Assembly (NCBI RefSeq): GCF_000286955.2
Contig: NZ_AJYK02000024.1
Coordinates: 1 to 64,000 of the forward strand
Direction: 5' to 3'
Length of the DNA stretch: 64,000 nucleotides
DNA from: Vibrio rumoiensis 1S-45
GTDB taxonomy: Bacteria; Pseudomonadota; Gammaproteobacteria; Enterobacterales; Vibrionaceae
Below, one piece after another: positions 56,630 through 64,000 of the stretch (the stretch's first letter is position 1; the number at the start of each line of letters is the position of its first letter). A program made the translations under genes and the position numbers. Under the pieces are notes generated by a model that saw only the letters and a program-made list of their open reading frames with translations, searched no databases and was not told the origin of the DNA.

Positions 56630-58606
56630 ATGCCTAGCCTTGAAAAGATCTTAATTAAATTACCGAGGGACCACAAAGGGGGTCATTTATTTGAGATCTC
56701 AGAACATGCGATCGACTGGATCGAGCAATATCAACATTTCAAAGGCGTAACAAAAAGTATTATTGAGTTATTAAATCTCATATCGCTCAAAGGACTGTCC
56801 AGCAAAGATGGCTTAGTTTCAACCACTGAACTCATTGAAGCCACTGATGGGCAATTGACCAGAGCTGCCATTCAACAAAGATTACGAGCTGCGGTTTCCA
56901 TTGGATTATTTAGCCAAACTCCGGTTAAATTTGAAGAAGGCTTAGCAGGAAAAACCATGCTTCACACCTTTGTGAATCCAAATCAATTAATTTCAATTCT
57001 AGGTTCAACAAGTTTAAAAACCGATAGTACTAGGCAAACAGAAAAACAAAAACGTTCGAAAGCTTTGGCACAAACTCAAGTTAACCGCCAACTTTTAACT
57101 GAACATGGTTTGTATACACCCCCCGCAATGCGTGATGAAGCAGATCAATTTGTAGTATCGCCAACCAATTGGGCAGGGATTATCGATCAAGCCTTAGCAC
57201 CACCTAGAACCAGGAAAAGTTACCAAAAATCAATGGTTTCAATATCAGGTACTCGTGCGATAATTGAAACACGATCATCAAAAAACATCATGACGGTGGA
57301 TGATCTAATGACATTGTTTGCGCTGTTTACGCTTACCGTTCAATACCACGAGCATCATCAAGATGACTACCACATGAACGCCAAGCAGATGCCAAATAAG
57401 ACGCCATTATACATCACGGATATTTTATCTTTACGTGGCAAAAAAGACAGCGGACCTGCTCGCGACTCAATTCGTGACAGTATCGATCGCATTGAATTCA
57501 CCGATTTCCAACTCCATGAATTAACCGGCCGTTGGTTAAGCGAAAATATGCCAGAAGGCTTTAAAAGTGATCGCTTCCGGTTTATTGCACGCACGATCAC
57601 GGCATCAGACGAAGCGCCAACTGAAAGTGCAACCGGTGAAATTCGTATTAAGCCAAATTTATATATTTTAGTGTGGGAACCGTCTTTCTTTGAAGAATTG
57701 TTGACCAAAGATTACTTCTTTTTGTTCCCACCAGAGATCTTGAAACAGCATACCTTAGTATTCCAGTTATACACCTTCTTCAGAAGCCGTTTAGTACGTC
57801 GTTTAACGGAATCGATGCTACTTAGTGAGATCAACCAAAAGCTCGCTCGTAACATTGAATGGCGACGTTTCTCGATGGATCTGATCCGTGAGTTAAGAAA
57901 ATTATCGGAAGGTAAAACAACAGAAGATCTTTTCGTCGTGAATTTATGGGGTTATCACCTCACGATCACTACCTTAATGGACAAAGGTAAAATCCAAGAT
58001 TATCAAATTGATATCCGTTGTGATGCGGAAGAGGTATTGCGTTTTTCCCGTGCTCGTACCACCAATGCCGGCAAGCGCAATATGGCGCCAACGTTACCAA
58101 ACCCATTACGTCACGAATTAGTTTCTAAGCAAAAGCTGCAAGAGTTATCCGAAATTATTGATGGTGAGTTTGAACCCATTCAACGTAAAGATCCGTCTCC
58201 ACGAGGGCGTTTAGGCCGTCGAGTGAAGCAGAAAAAACACTTGGTCGAAATTAATGCCGATGAAATTACCATTACCTTATCCAAATATACCTCTCCAGAG
58301 GCTCTAGAACGCAGCATAACGGCTTTATCGGCAATGACTGGGCATCCATTTGCTTCAATTCAAGAAGAGTGCAGTGAGCTTGTTAGTAAGCTTGATTGGC
58401 TAAGAGTTGGTGAGCAAGTCGTGCCTTATGAGACGCTTAGCAAAACGATAGAACTATTTAATCAAGAAACCAAAGCAAAGCACCTATCCATTGAAAAGTT
58501 AATTGGTGGCTTAGCTGTTCGCCGTAAAGTGTGTAAGCAGGTTTTTGAAGGGCACATTGATGAAACCGTGATCCGTGCGTTGGATGAAATGGCGAACACA
58601 GCTTAA
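56630..58606 (+). CDS. rctB: chromosome II replication initiator RctB
   Basis: ATG 56630 gives 658 residues, the length of V. cholerae RctB; an ATG at 56612 lacks a ribosome-binding site. Conserved blocks include EQYQHFKGVTKSIIELLNLI, LTRAAIQQRLRAAVSIGLF, SPTNWAGIIDQALAPPRTRK and DSIRDSIDRIEFTDFQLHEL: winged-helix domains 1-3 bind double-stranded iterons, and a C-terminal domain (about 500-658) mediates regulation and handcuffing. It initiates chromosome II replication, unique to Vibrionaceae. Its promoter lies in the origin, so it should be autoregulated. Confidence 0.98.
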   Translation: MPSLEKILIKLPRDHKGGHLFEISEHAIDWIEQYQHFKGVTKSIIELLNLISLKGLSSKDGLVSTTELIEATDGQLTRAAIQQRLRAAVSIGLFSQTPVKFEEGLAGKTMLHTFVNPNQLISILGSTSLKTDSTRQTEKQKRSKALAQTQVNRQLLTEHGLYTPPAMRDEADQFVVSPTNWAGIIDQALAPPRTRKSYQKSMVSISGTRAIIETRSSKNIMTVDDLMTLFALFTLTVQYHEHHQDDYHMNAKQMPNKTPLYITDILSLRGKKDSGPARDSIRDSIDRIEFTDFQLHELTGRWLSENMPEGFKSDRFRFIARTITASDEAPTESATGEIRIKPNLYILVWEPSFFEELLTKDYFFLFPPEILKQHTLVFQLYTFFRSRLVRRLTESMLLSEINQKLARNIEWRRFSMDLIRELRKLSEGKTTEDLFVVNLWGYHLTITTLMDKGKIQDYQIDIRCDAEEVLRFSRARTTNAGKRNMAPTLPNPLRHELVSKQKLQELSEIIDGEFEPIQRKDPSPRGRLGRRVKQKKHLVEINADEITITLSKYTSPEALERSITALSAMTGHPFASIQEECSELVSKLDWLRVGEQVVPYETLSKTIELFNQETKAKHLSIEKLIGGLAVRRKVCKQVFEGHIDETVIRALDEMANTA

Positions 58607-58638
58607 TCGCTCCATTTCTAAGCGTATGACATTAATCT

Positions 58639-58668
58639 ATGCGGCCCAGTTAAGGCCGCATTTTTTAT
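58639..58668 (+). terminator. terminator of rctB
   Basis: ATGCGGCC (58639-58646) pairs with GGCCGCAT (58654-58661) and is followed by TTTTTT. Confidence 0.92.
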
Positions 58669-58697
58669 ATTTAAAACAGACGGTTTTGATACTTTAT

Positions 58698-58754
58698 TGA
58701 AAGCATGATCAAGACACACTTGATCATGCTTTCATAGCCTTGATCATCGTTCCG
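58698..58754. repeat. cluster of three RctB-iteron-like sites downstream of rctB
   Basis: An inverted pair, TGAAAGCATGATCA (58698-58711) and TGATCATGCTTTCA (58721-58734), then a third copy TGATCATCGTTCCG (58741-58754), which runs over the stop codon of the next, convergent gene. The paired copies are identical to array repeats at 56366 and 56412. They lie between the rctB terminator and that gene, 2.3 kb from the array. Confidence 0.8.
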
Positions 58755-59211
58755 AATTTTTTGATTGATCGGGTTGATGCATGTTGATCTCACCTAACTG
58801 GCTCATAAAAGCTACGTGTAATTCAATCACTTGATCACTGGCCTGCTGGCAATCGGATTGAGTTTGACAACATTCCAGCATCAAGATGGTTAATCGATCA
58901 AGCTTATTTGCCCCCCAGTAACGTAACTCTAAAGAAGAGTGTGGGTTAGCGGTGACGGATTGAATTCGAGCATAGGCCAGTTCAATATATTGATAAGCTA
59001 ATTTTTCATGATCGAGATCTTGAAAGTATTGAAATATCTTCATGCAACCATCTAACCAAATCTCAATCGCTTTTACTTGGGCGTGGGAATGTTGGGGGCG
59101 CCATAAACTTTCTGGTGGTGAATGGATAAGGGAAACCAAATCTGAAATGGTATGAATGTTGCGCTGTTGATAGCATTTTTGCATCTGCTCTAACCAAGTT
59201 ATGAGTTCCAT
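58744..59211 (-). CDS. conserved hypothetical protein of the oriCII locus
   Basis: The 155-residue, mostly helical, Gln- and Leu-rich protein has no motif I recognise: WLEQMQKCYQQRNIHTISDL at the N-terminus, RPQHSHAQVKAIEIWLDGCM in the middle and a hydrophilic tail. It is soluble and likely cytoplasmic. Its stop codon overlaps an RctB-like site and it is convergent with rctB, a position kept in other Vibrio as far as I recall. It might affect chromosome II replication, but nothing in the sequence shows that. Confidence 0.7.
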   Translation of the reverse strand: MELITWLEQMQKCYQQRNIHTISDLVSLIHSPPESLWRPQHSHAQVKAIEIWLDGCMKIFQYFQDLDHEKLAYQYIELAYARIQSVTANPHSSLELRYWGANKLDRLTILMLECCQTQSDCQQASDQVIELHVAFMSQLGEINMHQPDQSKNSER

Positions 59212-59706
59212 AATGTGCCTCGTTTGCTTGATTGTTTTTTTCAGTGTAGTGGATTTTAAAAGGGGAGGGGCAAAGAAAAGGAGATTGTTACACCAAATAG
59301 CGCTAAATTTAGACGGTTGTTGCAGAGAAAAGAAAATTTAATCAAGTTGATCTTGCCAGCAAAAAAAAATTACCTAAAATGCGCAAATCTGCTATCTATT
59401 AGATAGGAGCGTCGGTCTTAATACTTTGTCGTATCCATGCTTGAAGTGGTAGCAAGGTTGGTTTGTCGCCTTCACGTGTTCCTTAGATAACGTTAAGTGC
59501 CACGAAAATTGAGTATCGATTTATGAGTGATAAGATCTTTGAAACTACACCCAGTTGCTAAGAAATAACAAGCCGTAAACGCACGAGATGAGGGCCATAT
59601 TTCTGAACTCTGAGTTTGGTCACACTCTTTGTTTTATTTACTTAACAAGTGGATAATTTTTTGCTTAATATCCACATTGTTTCCGTATGGTTTTCTGGAG
59701 GTATTT
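59212..59706. other. 495-bp region without a recognised gene
   Basis: It contains purine-rich stretches (59260-59285), a CTATCT-ATT-AGATAG palindrome near 59391-59406, and a moderately GC-rich segment (59400-59600) that could encode a structured RNA. At its right end lies an inverted pair of DnaA-box-like sequences. No open frame with coding character is present. Confidence 0.4.
59649..59675. promoter_or_regulatory. inverted DnaA-box-like pair
   Basis: GTGGATA (59649-59655) and TATCCAC (59669-59675) face each other across 13 bp. In context they read AGTGGATAA and ATATCCACA, each one mismatch from a DnaA box. They lie 31 bp upstream of a small gene. Confidence 0.4.
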
Positions 59707-59904
59707 ATGTCGATTAATTCAATTGATCATGATGACATGACTGGAATTGCAACAAGTTGGGACGCCAAAGACGAGTCAAATGAAAAAGTGACGTCAAAGC
59801 AGGTAAAGAGTGCTGAAGCTCGACGCCGAATTGAAATGCTAAAAGAGATCCGTGAAAGCGGATTGACGCTAGAAGAAGCAAGAGAATTAGGCTTACTTCA
59901 TTAA
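59707..59904 (+). CDS. small conserved hypothetical protein
   Basis: ATG 59707 follows a strong CTGGAGG site. The open frame goes on upstream to 59629, but those codons are hydrophobic and lack a site. The 65-residue product is acidic at the N-terminus (NSIDHDDMTGIATSWDAKDE) and has a helical C-terminal half SAEARRRIEMLKEIRESGLT ending EEARELGLLH. I do not recognise a function. A perfect hairpin terminator follows. Confidence 0.7.
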   Translation: MSINSIDHDDMTGIATSWDAKDESNEKVTSKQVKSAEARRRIEMLKEIRESGLTLEEARELGLLH

Positions 59905-59967
59905 TAAAGAATTATATAACTCGGTTACCATTACGATTGATGGTGAATTGTGGTTGTAAATAAATAG

Positions 59968-60004
59968 CAGGGTGACTGACGATTCAGTTCACCCTGTTTT
60001 TTTG
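59968..60004 (+). terminator. terminator of the small gene
   Basis: CAGGGTGA pairs with TCACCCTG, with a second CTGA/TCAG pair inside (59968-59996), followed by TTTTTTT. Confidence 0.92.
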
Positions 60005-60104
60005 TTTAACATTTCAACATTTCAGCCATAGTGATTGAGATGATGATATTTTGATGGCAATCTCATTACGAAAAAAAGAAATGCTAGGCTGGCATTAAAT
60101 TGCA

Positions 60105-60119
60105 ATTTACAGTGTAAAC
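60105..60119. promoter_or_regulatory. parS2 site (rightmost)
   Basis: ATTTACAGTGTAAAC fits the consensus exactly. It is upstream of the 69-residue gene, on the rctB side of the origin. Confidence 0.88.
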
Positions 60120-60197
60120 CTGTCAATATTTTTTATTATTTGCTGCCTGCTATGGTATATTTCGGTGTATTAAAACTCTTGAATAAAGGGCGGTAGA

Positions 60198-60407
60198 ATG
60201 TCTATCAATTTATCTTTGCTGCCTTCAGCTGAGAAAAATAAGATCGAGTTAGATAAACAAGCTTCCTATGCCGTTTGGCAATTGAAGCAGGCCAAAGCTG
60301 GACCTGATTTATTGATCTCGGAAGCTGAAAAAATTCGAAACCAGGGTGAGCGCGATTTTTTCGAGCAAGCTATCCAAAAATACAAACGGATAATGGGTGT
60401 AGCATAA
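60198..60407 (+). CDS. small conserved protein (DUF3283-like)
   Basis: The 69-residue soluble protein is mostly helical, starting MSINLSLLPSAEKNKIELDK with SYAVWQLKQAKAGPDLLISE and a C-terminal FFEQAIQKYKRIMGVA. It resembles the DUF3283 family of Vibrionaceae as I recall it; function unknown. It lies between a parS2 site and the YebC-family gene on the same strand. Confidence 0.7.
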   Translation: MSINLSLLPSAEKNKIELDKQASYAVWQLKQAKAGPDLLISEAEKIRNQGERDFFEQAIQKYKRIMGVA

Positions 60408-60504
60408 ACGGCTAACCATCATCTGAAATCATAAGAGACATATCAACTACGCAAACTCTTATGGTGAATATTACGCGTTAAATAGAATCAGAGAGAAGTT
60501 TCCC

Positions 60505-61230
60505 ATGGGAAGAAGTTTTGAAGTGCGCAAAGCCTCAATGGCCAAAACAGCAGGCGCAAAAATTAAAGTTTATTCAAAATATGGTAAAGAGATTTACGTT
60601 GCTGCGAAAAATGGCGGTTCAGACCCTGATATGAACCTTTCGCTTAAGCATCTTATTACCAAAGCAAAAAGAGATAACGTTCCTGCGCATGTTATCGAAA
60701 AAGCGCTTGATAAAGCGAACGGCGGTGGTGGTGAAGATTTCCAACCGGCACGTTATGAAGGTTTCTCTCCTGGTGGCGCAAGTGTGATCGTTGACTGTTT
60801 GACAGATAACGGTAACCGTACTTTCCAAGATGTTCGTCAATGTTTCGTGAAAACCGGCGCTAAAATTGGTAGCCCTGGTACAGTTGCGCACATGTTCGAT
60901 CATCAAGCGGTTTTCCAATTTAAAGGTGAAGATGAAGAATCAGTATTAGAAGCATTAATGATGAAAGATGTTGATGTGACCGATATTGAACTTGAAGATG
61001 GTGTGATCACTGTTTTTGCACCACATACTGAATTCTTCAAAGCGAAAACCGCATTGAATGAAGAATATCCAGAGTTAGTGGTGGATGTGGAAGAAATTAC
61101 TTTTGTTCCTCAAAACCATACTCCAGTCACAGGCGAAGATGTTGCCAAATTCCAGAAATTCTTAGATATGCTGGATGATTGTGATGATGTTCAGCAGGTT
61201 TATCACAACGCTGAACTAGAAGAAGAGTAA
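60505..61230 (+). CDS. YebC/PmpR-family protein (YeeN type)
   Basis: The 241-residue TACO1-like protein reads [40 protein letters not shown] and [20 protein letters not shown]. The MGRSFEVRK start, instead of MAGHSKWAN, marks the YeeN subgroup. YebC-type proteins were described as DNA-binding regulators, and recent work on TACO1/YebC points to relief of ribosome stalling; which applies here is open. Length and fold are normal. A strong terminator follows. Confidence 0.9.
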   Translation: MGRSFEVRKASMAKTAGAKIKVYSKYGKEIYVAAKNGGSDPDMNLSLKHLITKAKRDNVPAHVIEKALDKANGGGGEDFQPARYEGFSPGGASVIVDCLTDNGNRTFQDVRQCFVKTGAKIGSPGTVAHMFDHQAVFQFKGEDEESVLEALMMKDVDVTDIELEDGVITVFAPHTEFFKAKTALNEEYPELVVDVEEITFVPQNHTPVTGEDVAKFQKFLDMLDDCDDVQQVYHNAELEEE

Positions 61231-61255
61231 CCTTAATTGGTTAAATGAATAGCCA

Positions 61256-61290
61256 AACACCGAGCCCAGCCGCTCGGTGTTTTTGTTTTT
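61256..61290 (+). terminator. terminator of the YebC-family gene
   Basis: AACACCGAG (61256-61264) pairs with CTCGGTGTT (61273-61281), followed by a T-rich run to 61290. Confidence 0.9.
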
Positions 61291-61321
61291 ATCCTGGATT
61301 TATTTTGAAGGAGATGTCGGT

Positions 61322-62197
61322 ATGAAAGTGAGCTTTATTGGTTTAGGCGTTATGGGATTCCCAATGGCGGGGCACTTAACAAAATACGGTTTTGATGTCA
61401 CCGTATTTAACCGCACGCATACCAAAGCACAAGAATGGGCAACTCAATACCAAGGTAAAGCGGTGAGCACGGTAGAAGAGTGTGTAAAAGACGCTGACGT
61501 GGTTTTATTGTGTGTGGGCAATGATGATGATGTTCGCAGCATGACTACCAGTGAATTAGGCGCATTGCGCTTCATGAAAGCGGGGTCTGTTTTAGTTGAT
61601 CACACGACAACATCAGCATCGTTATCTGAAGAGTTATCGCAAGCTGCTCAGCAAGTGCAAGTCGAGTTTATGGATGCACCGGTATCTGGTGGTCAAAGTG
61701 GCGCGGAAAATGGCGTATTAACCATTATGTGTGGTGGTTCTCAGCCACTCTTCAATAAACTTCAACCGGTTTTTAATGCTTATGGTAAGTCATCAGTATT
61801 AATGGGGGAAGTTGGACAAGGTCAACGCGCAAAAATGGTGAATCAGATTTGTATTGCTGGCGCTCTGCGTGGTTTATCTGAAGGGTTATTATTGGCGCAA
61901 GAGTCTGGCCTTGATATTGCCAACCTTGTCAATTGCTTGAAAAATGGCGCTGCGGGTTCATGGCAGATGGAAAACCGAGCAGTAACCATGTCTGAAAATG
62001 AATATGACTTTGGGTTTGCGATTGATTGGATGATTAAAGATTTAGGTTTTTGTTTAGATGAAGCCAGCAAACATGGTTTGAATTTGGCGCACACTAAGCA
62101 AACTTACGATGACTATGTCACTCTTGCTGCAGCAGGCGATAATCGCATGGATACATCGGTATTGCATAAAGCGGTTCAGAAGACAGCGAAGCAATAA
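61322..62197 (+). CDS. beta-hydroxyacid dehydrogenase (6-phosphogluconate dehydrogenase-like)
   Basis: ATG 61322 follows GAAGGAG and gives 291 residues; the frame is open 15 codons further upstream, into the terminator. Rossmann motif SFIGLGVMGFPMAGHL, substrate loop DAPVSGGQSGAENG, catalytic Lys in GQGQRAKMVNQICIAGALRG and DLGFCLDEA match the GarR/3-hydroxyisobutyrate dehydrogenase family. It oxidises or reduces a 3-hydroxyacid with NAD(P); tartronate semialdehyde reductase is possible, but no glyoxylate genes lie nearby. Confidence 0.9.
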   Translation: MKVSFIGLGVMGFPMAGHLTKYGFDVTVFNRTHTKAQEWATQYQGKAVSTVEECVKDADVVLLCVGNDDDVRSMTTSELGALRFMKAGSVLVDHTTTSASLSEELSQAAQQVQVEFMDAPVSGGQSGAENGVLTIMCGGSQPLFNKLQPVFNAYGKSSVLMGEVGQGQRAKMVNQICIAGALRGLSEGLLLAQESGLDIANLVNCLKNGAAGSWQMENRAVTMSENEYDFGFAIDWMIKDLGFCLDEASKHGLNLAHTKQTYDDYVTLAAAGDNRMDTSVLHKAVQKTAKQ

Positions 62198-62223
62198 TCC
62201 TAGTTGTTTGGATCACACCGTTA

Positions 62224-62252
62224 AAAAGCGAATCGTAAGGTTCGCTTTTTTA
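62224..62252. terminator. bidirectional terminator
   Basis: AAAAGCGAA (62224-62232) pairs with TTCGCTTTT (62241-62249), with A and T runs on both sides, between convergent genes. Confidence 0.9.
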
Positions 62253-62543
62253 TTCAAAAAATTCTCCGCAAGGCGTGCCATCAGGATCTACTTCAAGTTT
62301 CTGATTAGGGCAATGTAGGTAAAAATAAGCGGCTTCTTTTTGTGAATCCATGTCGGAGCATCGTTGTCGCTCATCACACATAAAACCCTGTTGTGGAGAA
62401 CGTTTTTTCGATGTAGAAGTATTACCCATATCAAAAAATGCGGCAATTTTGGGTTTTTGATCCGCTACAGTTTTAGGAGGGGGTTGGTAAAAAAACTGCC
62501 ATAGTGCGAGGCTGACCAAGATAATAAAAGCGATTCTCTTCAT
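62250..62543 (-). CDS. small secreted protein with excalibur-like domain
   Basis: The 97-residue protein has an N-terminal hydrophobic signal or anchor (IAFIILVSLALWQFFYQ) and a C-terminal Cys-rich region: FMCDERQRCSDMDSQKEAAY, FYLHCPNQ and DPDGTPCGEFFE. The DxDGxPC ending is the excalibur calcium-binding pattern, with D/E ligands around a disulphide. It is probably periplasmic or membrane-anchored and binds Ca2+; its partner is unknown. Confidence 0.75.
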   Translation of the reverse strand: MKRIAFIILVSLALWQFFYQPPPKTVADQKPKIAAFFDMGNTSTSKKRSPQQGFMCDERQRCSDMDSQKEAAYFYLHCPNQKLEVDPDGTPCGEFFE

Positions 62544-62732
62544 GGTTCAATTAGTGTGTGGTTTGGTCAATTAATGAGCACACCATGAGGGATGAAAGTC
62601 ACAGAGCCAAGTGTCGGCTTGATAATGGTGATGGTTTTGCGAGGAGTTTCTCGCTTTGACCTTAGCTTTACATTGTCTGTGATAGAAAACAATGGAGCTA
62701 AGGCCAAAGATATTCAAGGCGGCTTGGTTGTT

Positions 62733-64000
62733 TTACGCGGTTTGGATAGTGAGATTATTGAGCCATTTTTTCTTTAAGTAACGAGTAAAACACAGCGATA
62801 GCTTAACAATTTCTTCTGAAATCATTAATAAGTATACCCACGCGAAGCTCAATTCAGCCACAAATGCACCATATGCAGTTAATGGGATCCCAACCATCCA
62901 CATCGCGATGAAATCCATGCGTAAACAAAAATGGTTTTCTCCACCAGCACGTAAAATGCCATTGATGATCAGCATATTTAACATGCGGATGATGATAGCA
63001 AAACTCATCACAACGAAAGCTGGATCAGCAATACCGCTGAAGTTTGGGCTATCAAGATCAAGAAACGCAATCACATTGTCGCGTTGTAACAACATCACGC
63101 CACAGGCGAGAACGCCCATTGCCACAATAAACTTAATGAAGAATTTTGACATTGCTTGCGCCTGTAAGTATTCATCGCGTCCTAGCGATTGTCCAAGCAA
63201 TACGGAACAGGCCACTGAAATACCCATAAAGATGGCGTAACATAAGCCTTCAAAAGGACCTATCATGCTATAAATCGCCAGCTCAGTCGTACCCATGTGA
63301 CCATAAATAGTTTGGTATGTTAACGTGCCGAATGCCCATAACACCGCATTTGCAGCATTGGGGATAGCAAGGCGCTTGTATGATTGCCATAAGCGAGGAT
63401 TGTGCTTTTGATACTCACTGATAATCAGCCAGTGTTGCTTGGCTTTTAATGTGCCGTAAATCAAACCAACCTGTATCACTCGGGCAATGGTCGTTGAAAG
63501 TGCTGCGCCAGCCACTCCCATAGCAGGGATACCAAAACCGCCATGGATTAACCAAAAGTTAAGTCCAATATTAATCGCGATAGTGATGGCGGCTAAGATC
63601 AACGGCAAAACAGCGTTACCACTTGATCTTAAGCCTGCTTCTGCTGTGATAACCCAGTGGGTCAGCATTAAAAGTGGCAGGCTATATAATAAGTAATCGG
63701 CACCTTGTTGGATCACTTGTACGTCATCGGTTTGCAATCGCATGATCTGAGCGCCAAAGCCGACCATCAAAATGGTGACTGGGATCATGATCAACGAACC
63801 AAACTTCAACGACTGCATCGTCACCGTTTTGGCGGTGATCTTATCGTCTCGGCCCCAGTATTGAGAAACAAGAGTACCTGTTGCCGTCGCCAGCGCTGCC
63901 ATGATCATAATCGCAACAAAGTGCCAGCGTGATGCGATACCTACCGCAGCCGTCGCTGTTTGGCCAAAATCGCTGACCATTAATACATCGGCTAATGCCA
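62733..64000 (-). CDS. MATE-family efflux transporter (5' end beyond the window)
   Basis: The frame is open to the right edge, where it reads ALADVLMVSDFG, so the N-terminus and first helix are outside. The visible 420 or so residues hold about eleven hydrophobic helices and MATE motifs: RWHFVAIMIMAALATATGTL, GLRSSGNAVLPLILAAITIA, GFGIPAMGVAGAALSTTIAR, plus GGENHFCLRMDFIAMWMVGI. It is an Na+- or H+-coupled multidrug or metabolite exporter. The gap to the excalibur gene (62544-62732) holds no supported gene. Confidence 0.9.
   Translation of the reverse strand, partial: ALADVLMVSDFGQTATAAVGIASRWHFVAIMIMAALATATGTLVSQYWGRDDKITAKTVTMQSLKFGSLIMIPVTILMVGFGAQIMRLQTDDVQVIQQGADYLLYSLPLLMLTHWVITAEAGLRSSGNAVLPLILAAITIAINIGLNFWLIHGGFGIPAMGVAGAALSTTIARVIQVGLIYGTLKAKQHWLIISEYQKHNPRLWQSYKRLAIPNAANAVLWAFGTLTYQTIYGHMGTTELAIYSMIGPFEGLCYAIFMGISVACSVLLGQSLGRDEYLQAQAMSKFFIKFIVAMGVLACGVMLLQRDNVIAFLDLDSPNFSGIADPAFVVMSFAIIIRMLNMLIINGILRAGGENHFCLRMDFIAMWMVGIPLTAYGAFVAELSFAWVYLLMISEEIVKLSLCFTRYLKKKWLNNLTIQTA

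Noticed and set aside
62592..62777. 61-codon plus-strand frame between the excalibur and MATE genes
   Set aside because: It overlaps the 3' end of the MATE gene and has no clear site; the residues match nothing known. Not fully excluded.

Overview
The window reads as the replication-origin region of the second chromosome of a Vibrio species (Vibrionaceae, Gammaproteobacteria; AT-rich). The deciding features are a 658-codon RctB initiator gene next to a helically phased array of TGATCAT-type iterons with one perfect DnaA box, a divergent parA2-parB2 operon, and several copies of the 15-bp palindrome NTTTACANTGTAAAN (the chromosome II parS2 site). Many other genes have their closest recognisable relatives in Vibrio (irgA/irgB, vctPDGC, a betIBA-choXWV operon, a Qnr-type pentapeptide protein, a split put cluster). 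The species cannot be named from the sequence alone.

Layout, left to right. 1-135: promoter and boxA leader of an rRNA operon that runs off the left edge on the minus strand. 0.3-9.6 kb: LysR/GST pair, a decayed ABC-ATPase remnant plus HAD phosphatase, a lipoprotein, a PLP aminotransferase, a broken XRE regulator, an SDR reductase, soxR, a divergent ohr/ohrR pair with two identical operator palindromes, and a PAS-GGDEF protein. 9.8-16.6 kb: catechol-siderophore uptake (vctPDGC, irgB, irgA) with two Fur boxes. 16.6-24.1 kb: choline uptake and conversion to glycine betaine (betI-betB-betA-choX-choW-choV), with an unannotated 30-codon ORF behind a strong Shine-Dalgarno sequence just upstream. 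24.2-31.1 kb: FadL porin, XRE regulator, DUF1097 and EamA membrane proteins, an aldehyde dehydrogenase and a phosphatase-lipid kinase fusion. 31.7-35.9 kb: potFGHI putrescine importer. 36-44.8 kb: MsrA-like protein, hibernation factor, LysE and EamA transporters, AraC regulator, YajD nuclease, a second GGDEF protein, and a qnr homologue behind a cold-shock gene. 43.3-49.8 kb: proline utilisation (putP, an ALDH-like protein, putA, AraC regulator). 50-64 kb: pdxH, tmcA, parB2, parA2, oriCII, rctB, several small conserved genes, a YebC-family regulator, a beta-hydroxyacid dehydrogenase, an excalibur-type protein and a MATE transporter cut by the right edge.

How it works together: the replication/segregation core (RctB + iterons + ParA2/ParB2 + parS2) lies at 50-60 kb, with parS2 sites from 40.3 to 60.1 kb. 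RctB-like sites also occur outside the array: three just after rctB, an inverted pair in front of the put regulator, and a single match at 5.0 kb. The accessory genes fit a marine, osmotically variable lifestyle: compatible-solute synthesis, choline, proline and putrescine uptake, siderophore piracy and peroxide defence.

No CRISPR array, insertion sequence, prophage or tRNA gene was recognised. The strongest candidates for something undescribed are the satellite RctB-like sites and the 30-codon ORF; the origin itself belongs to a known class.
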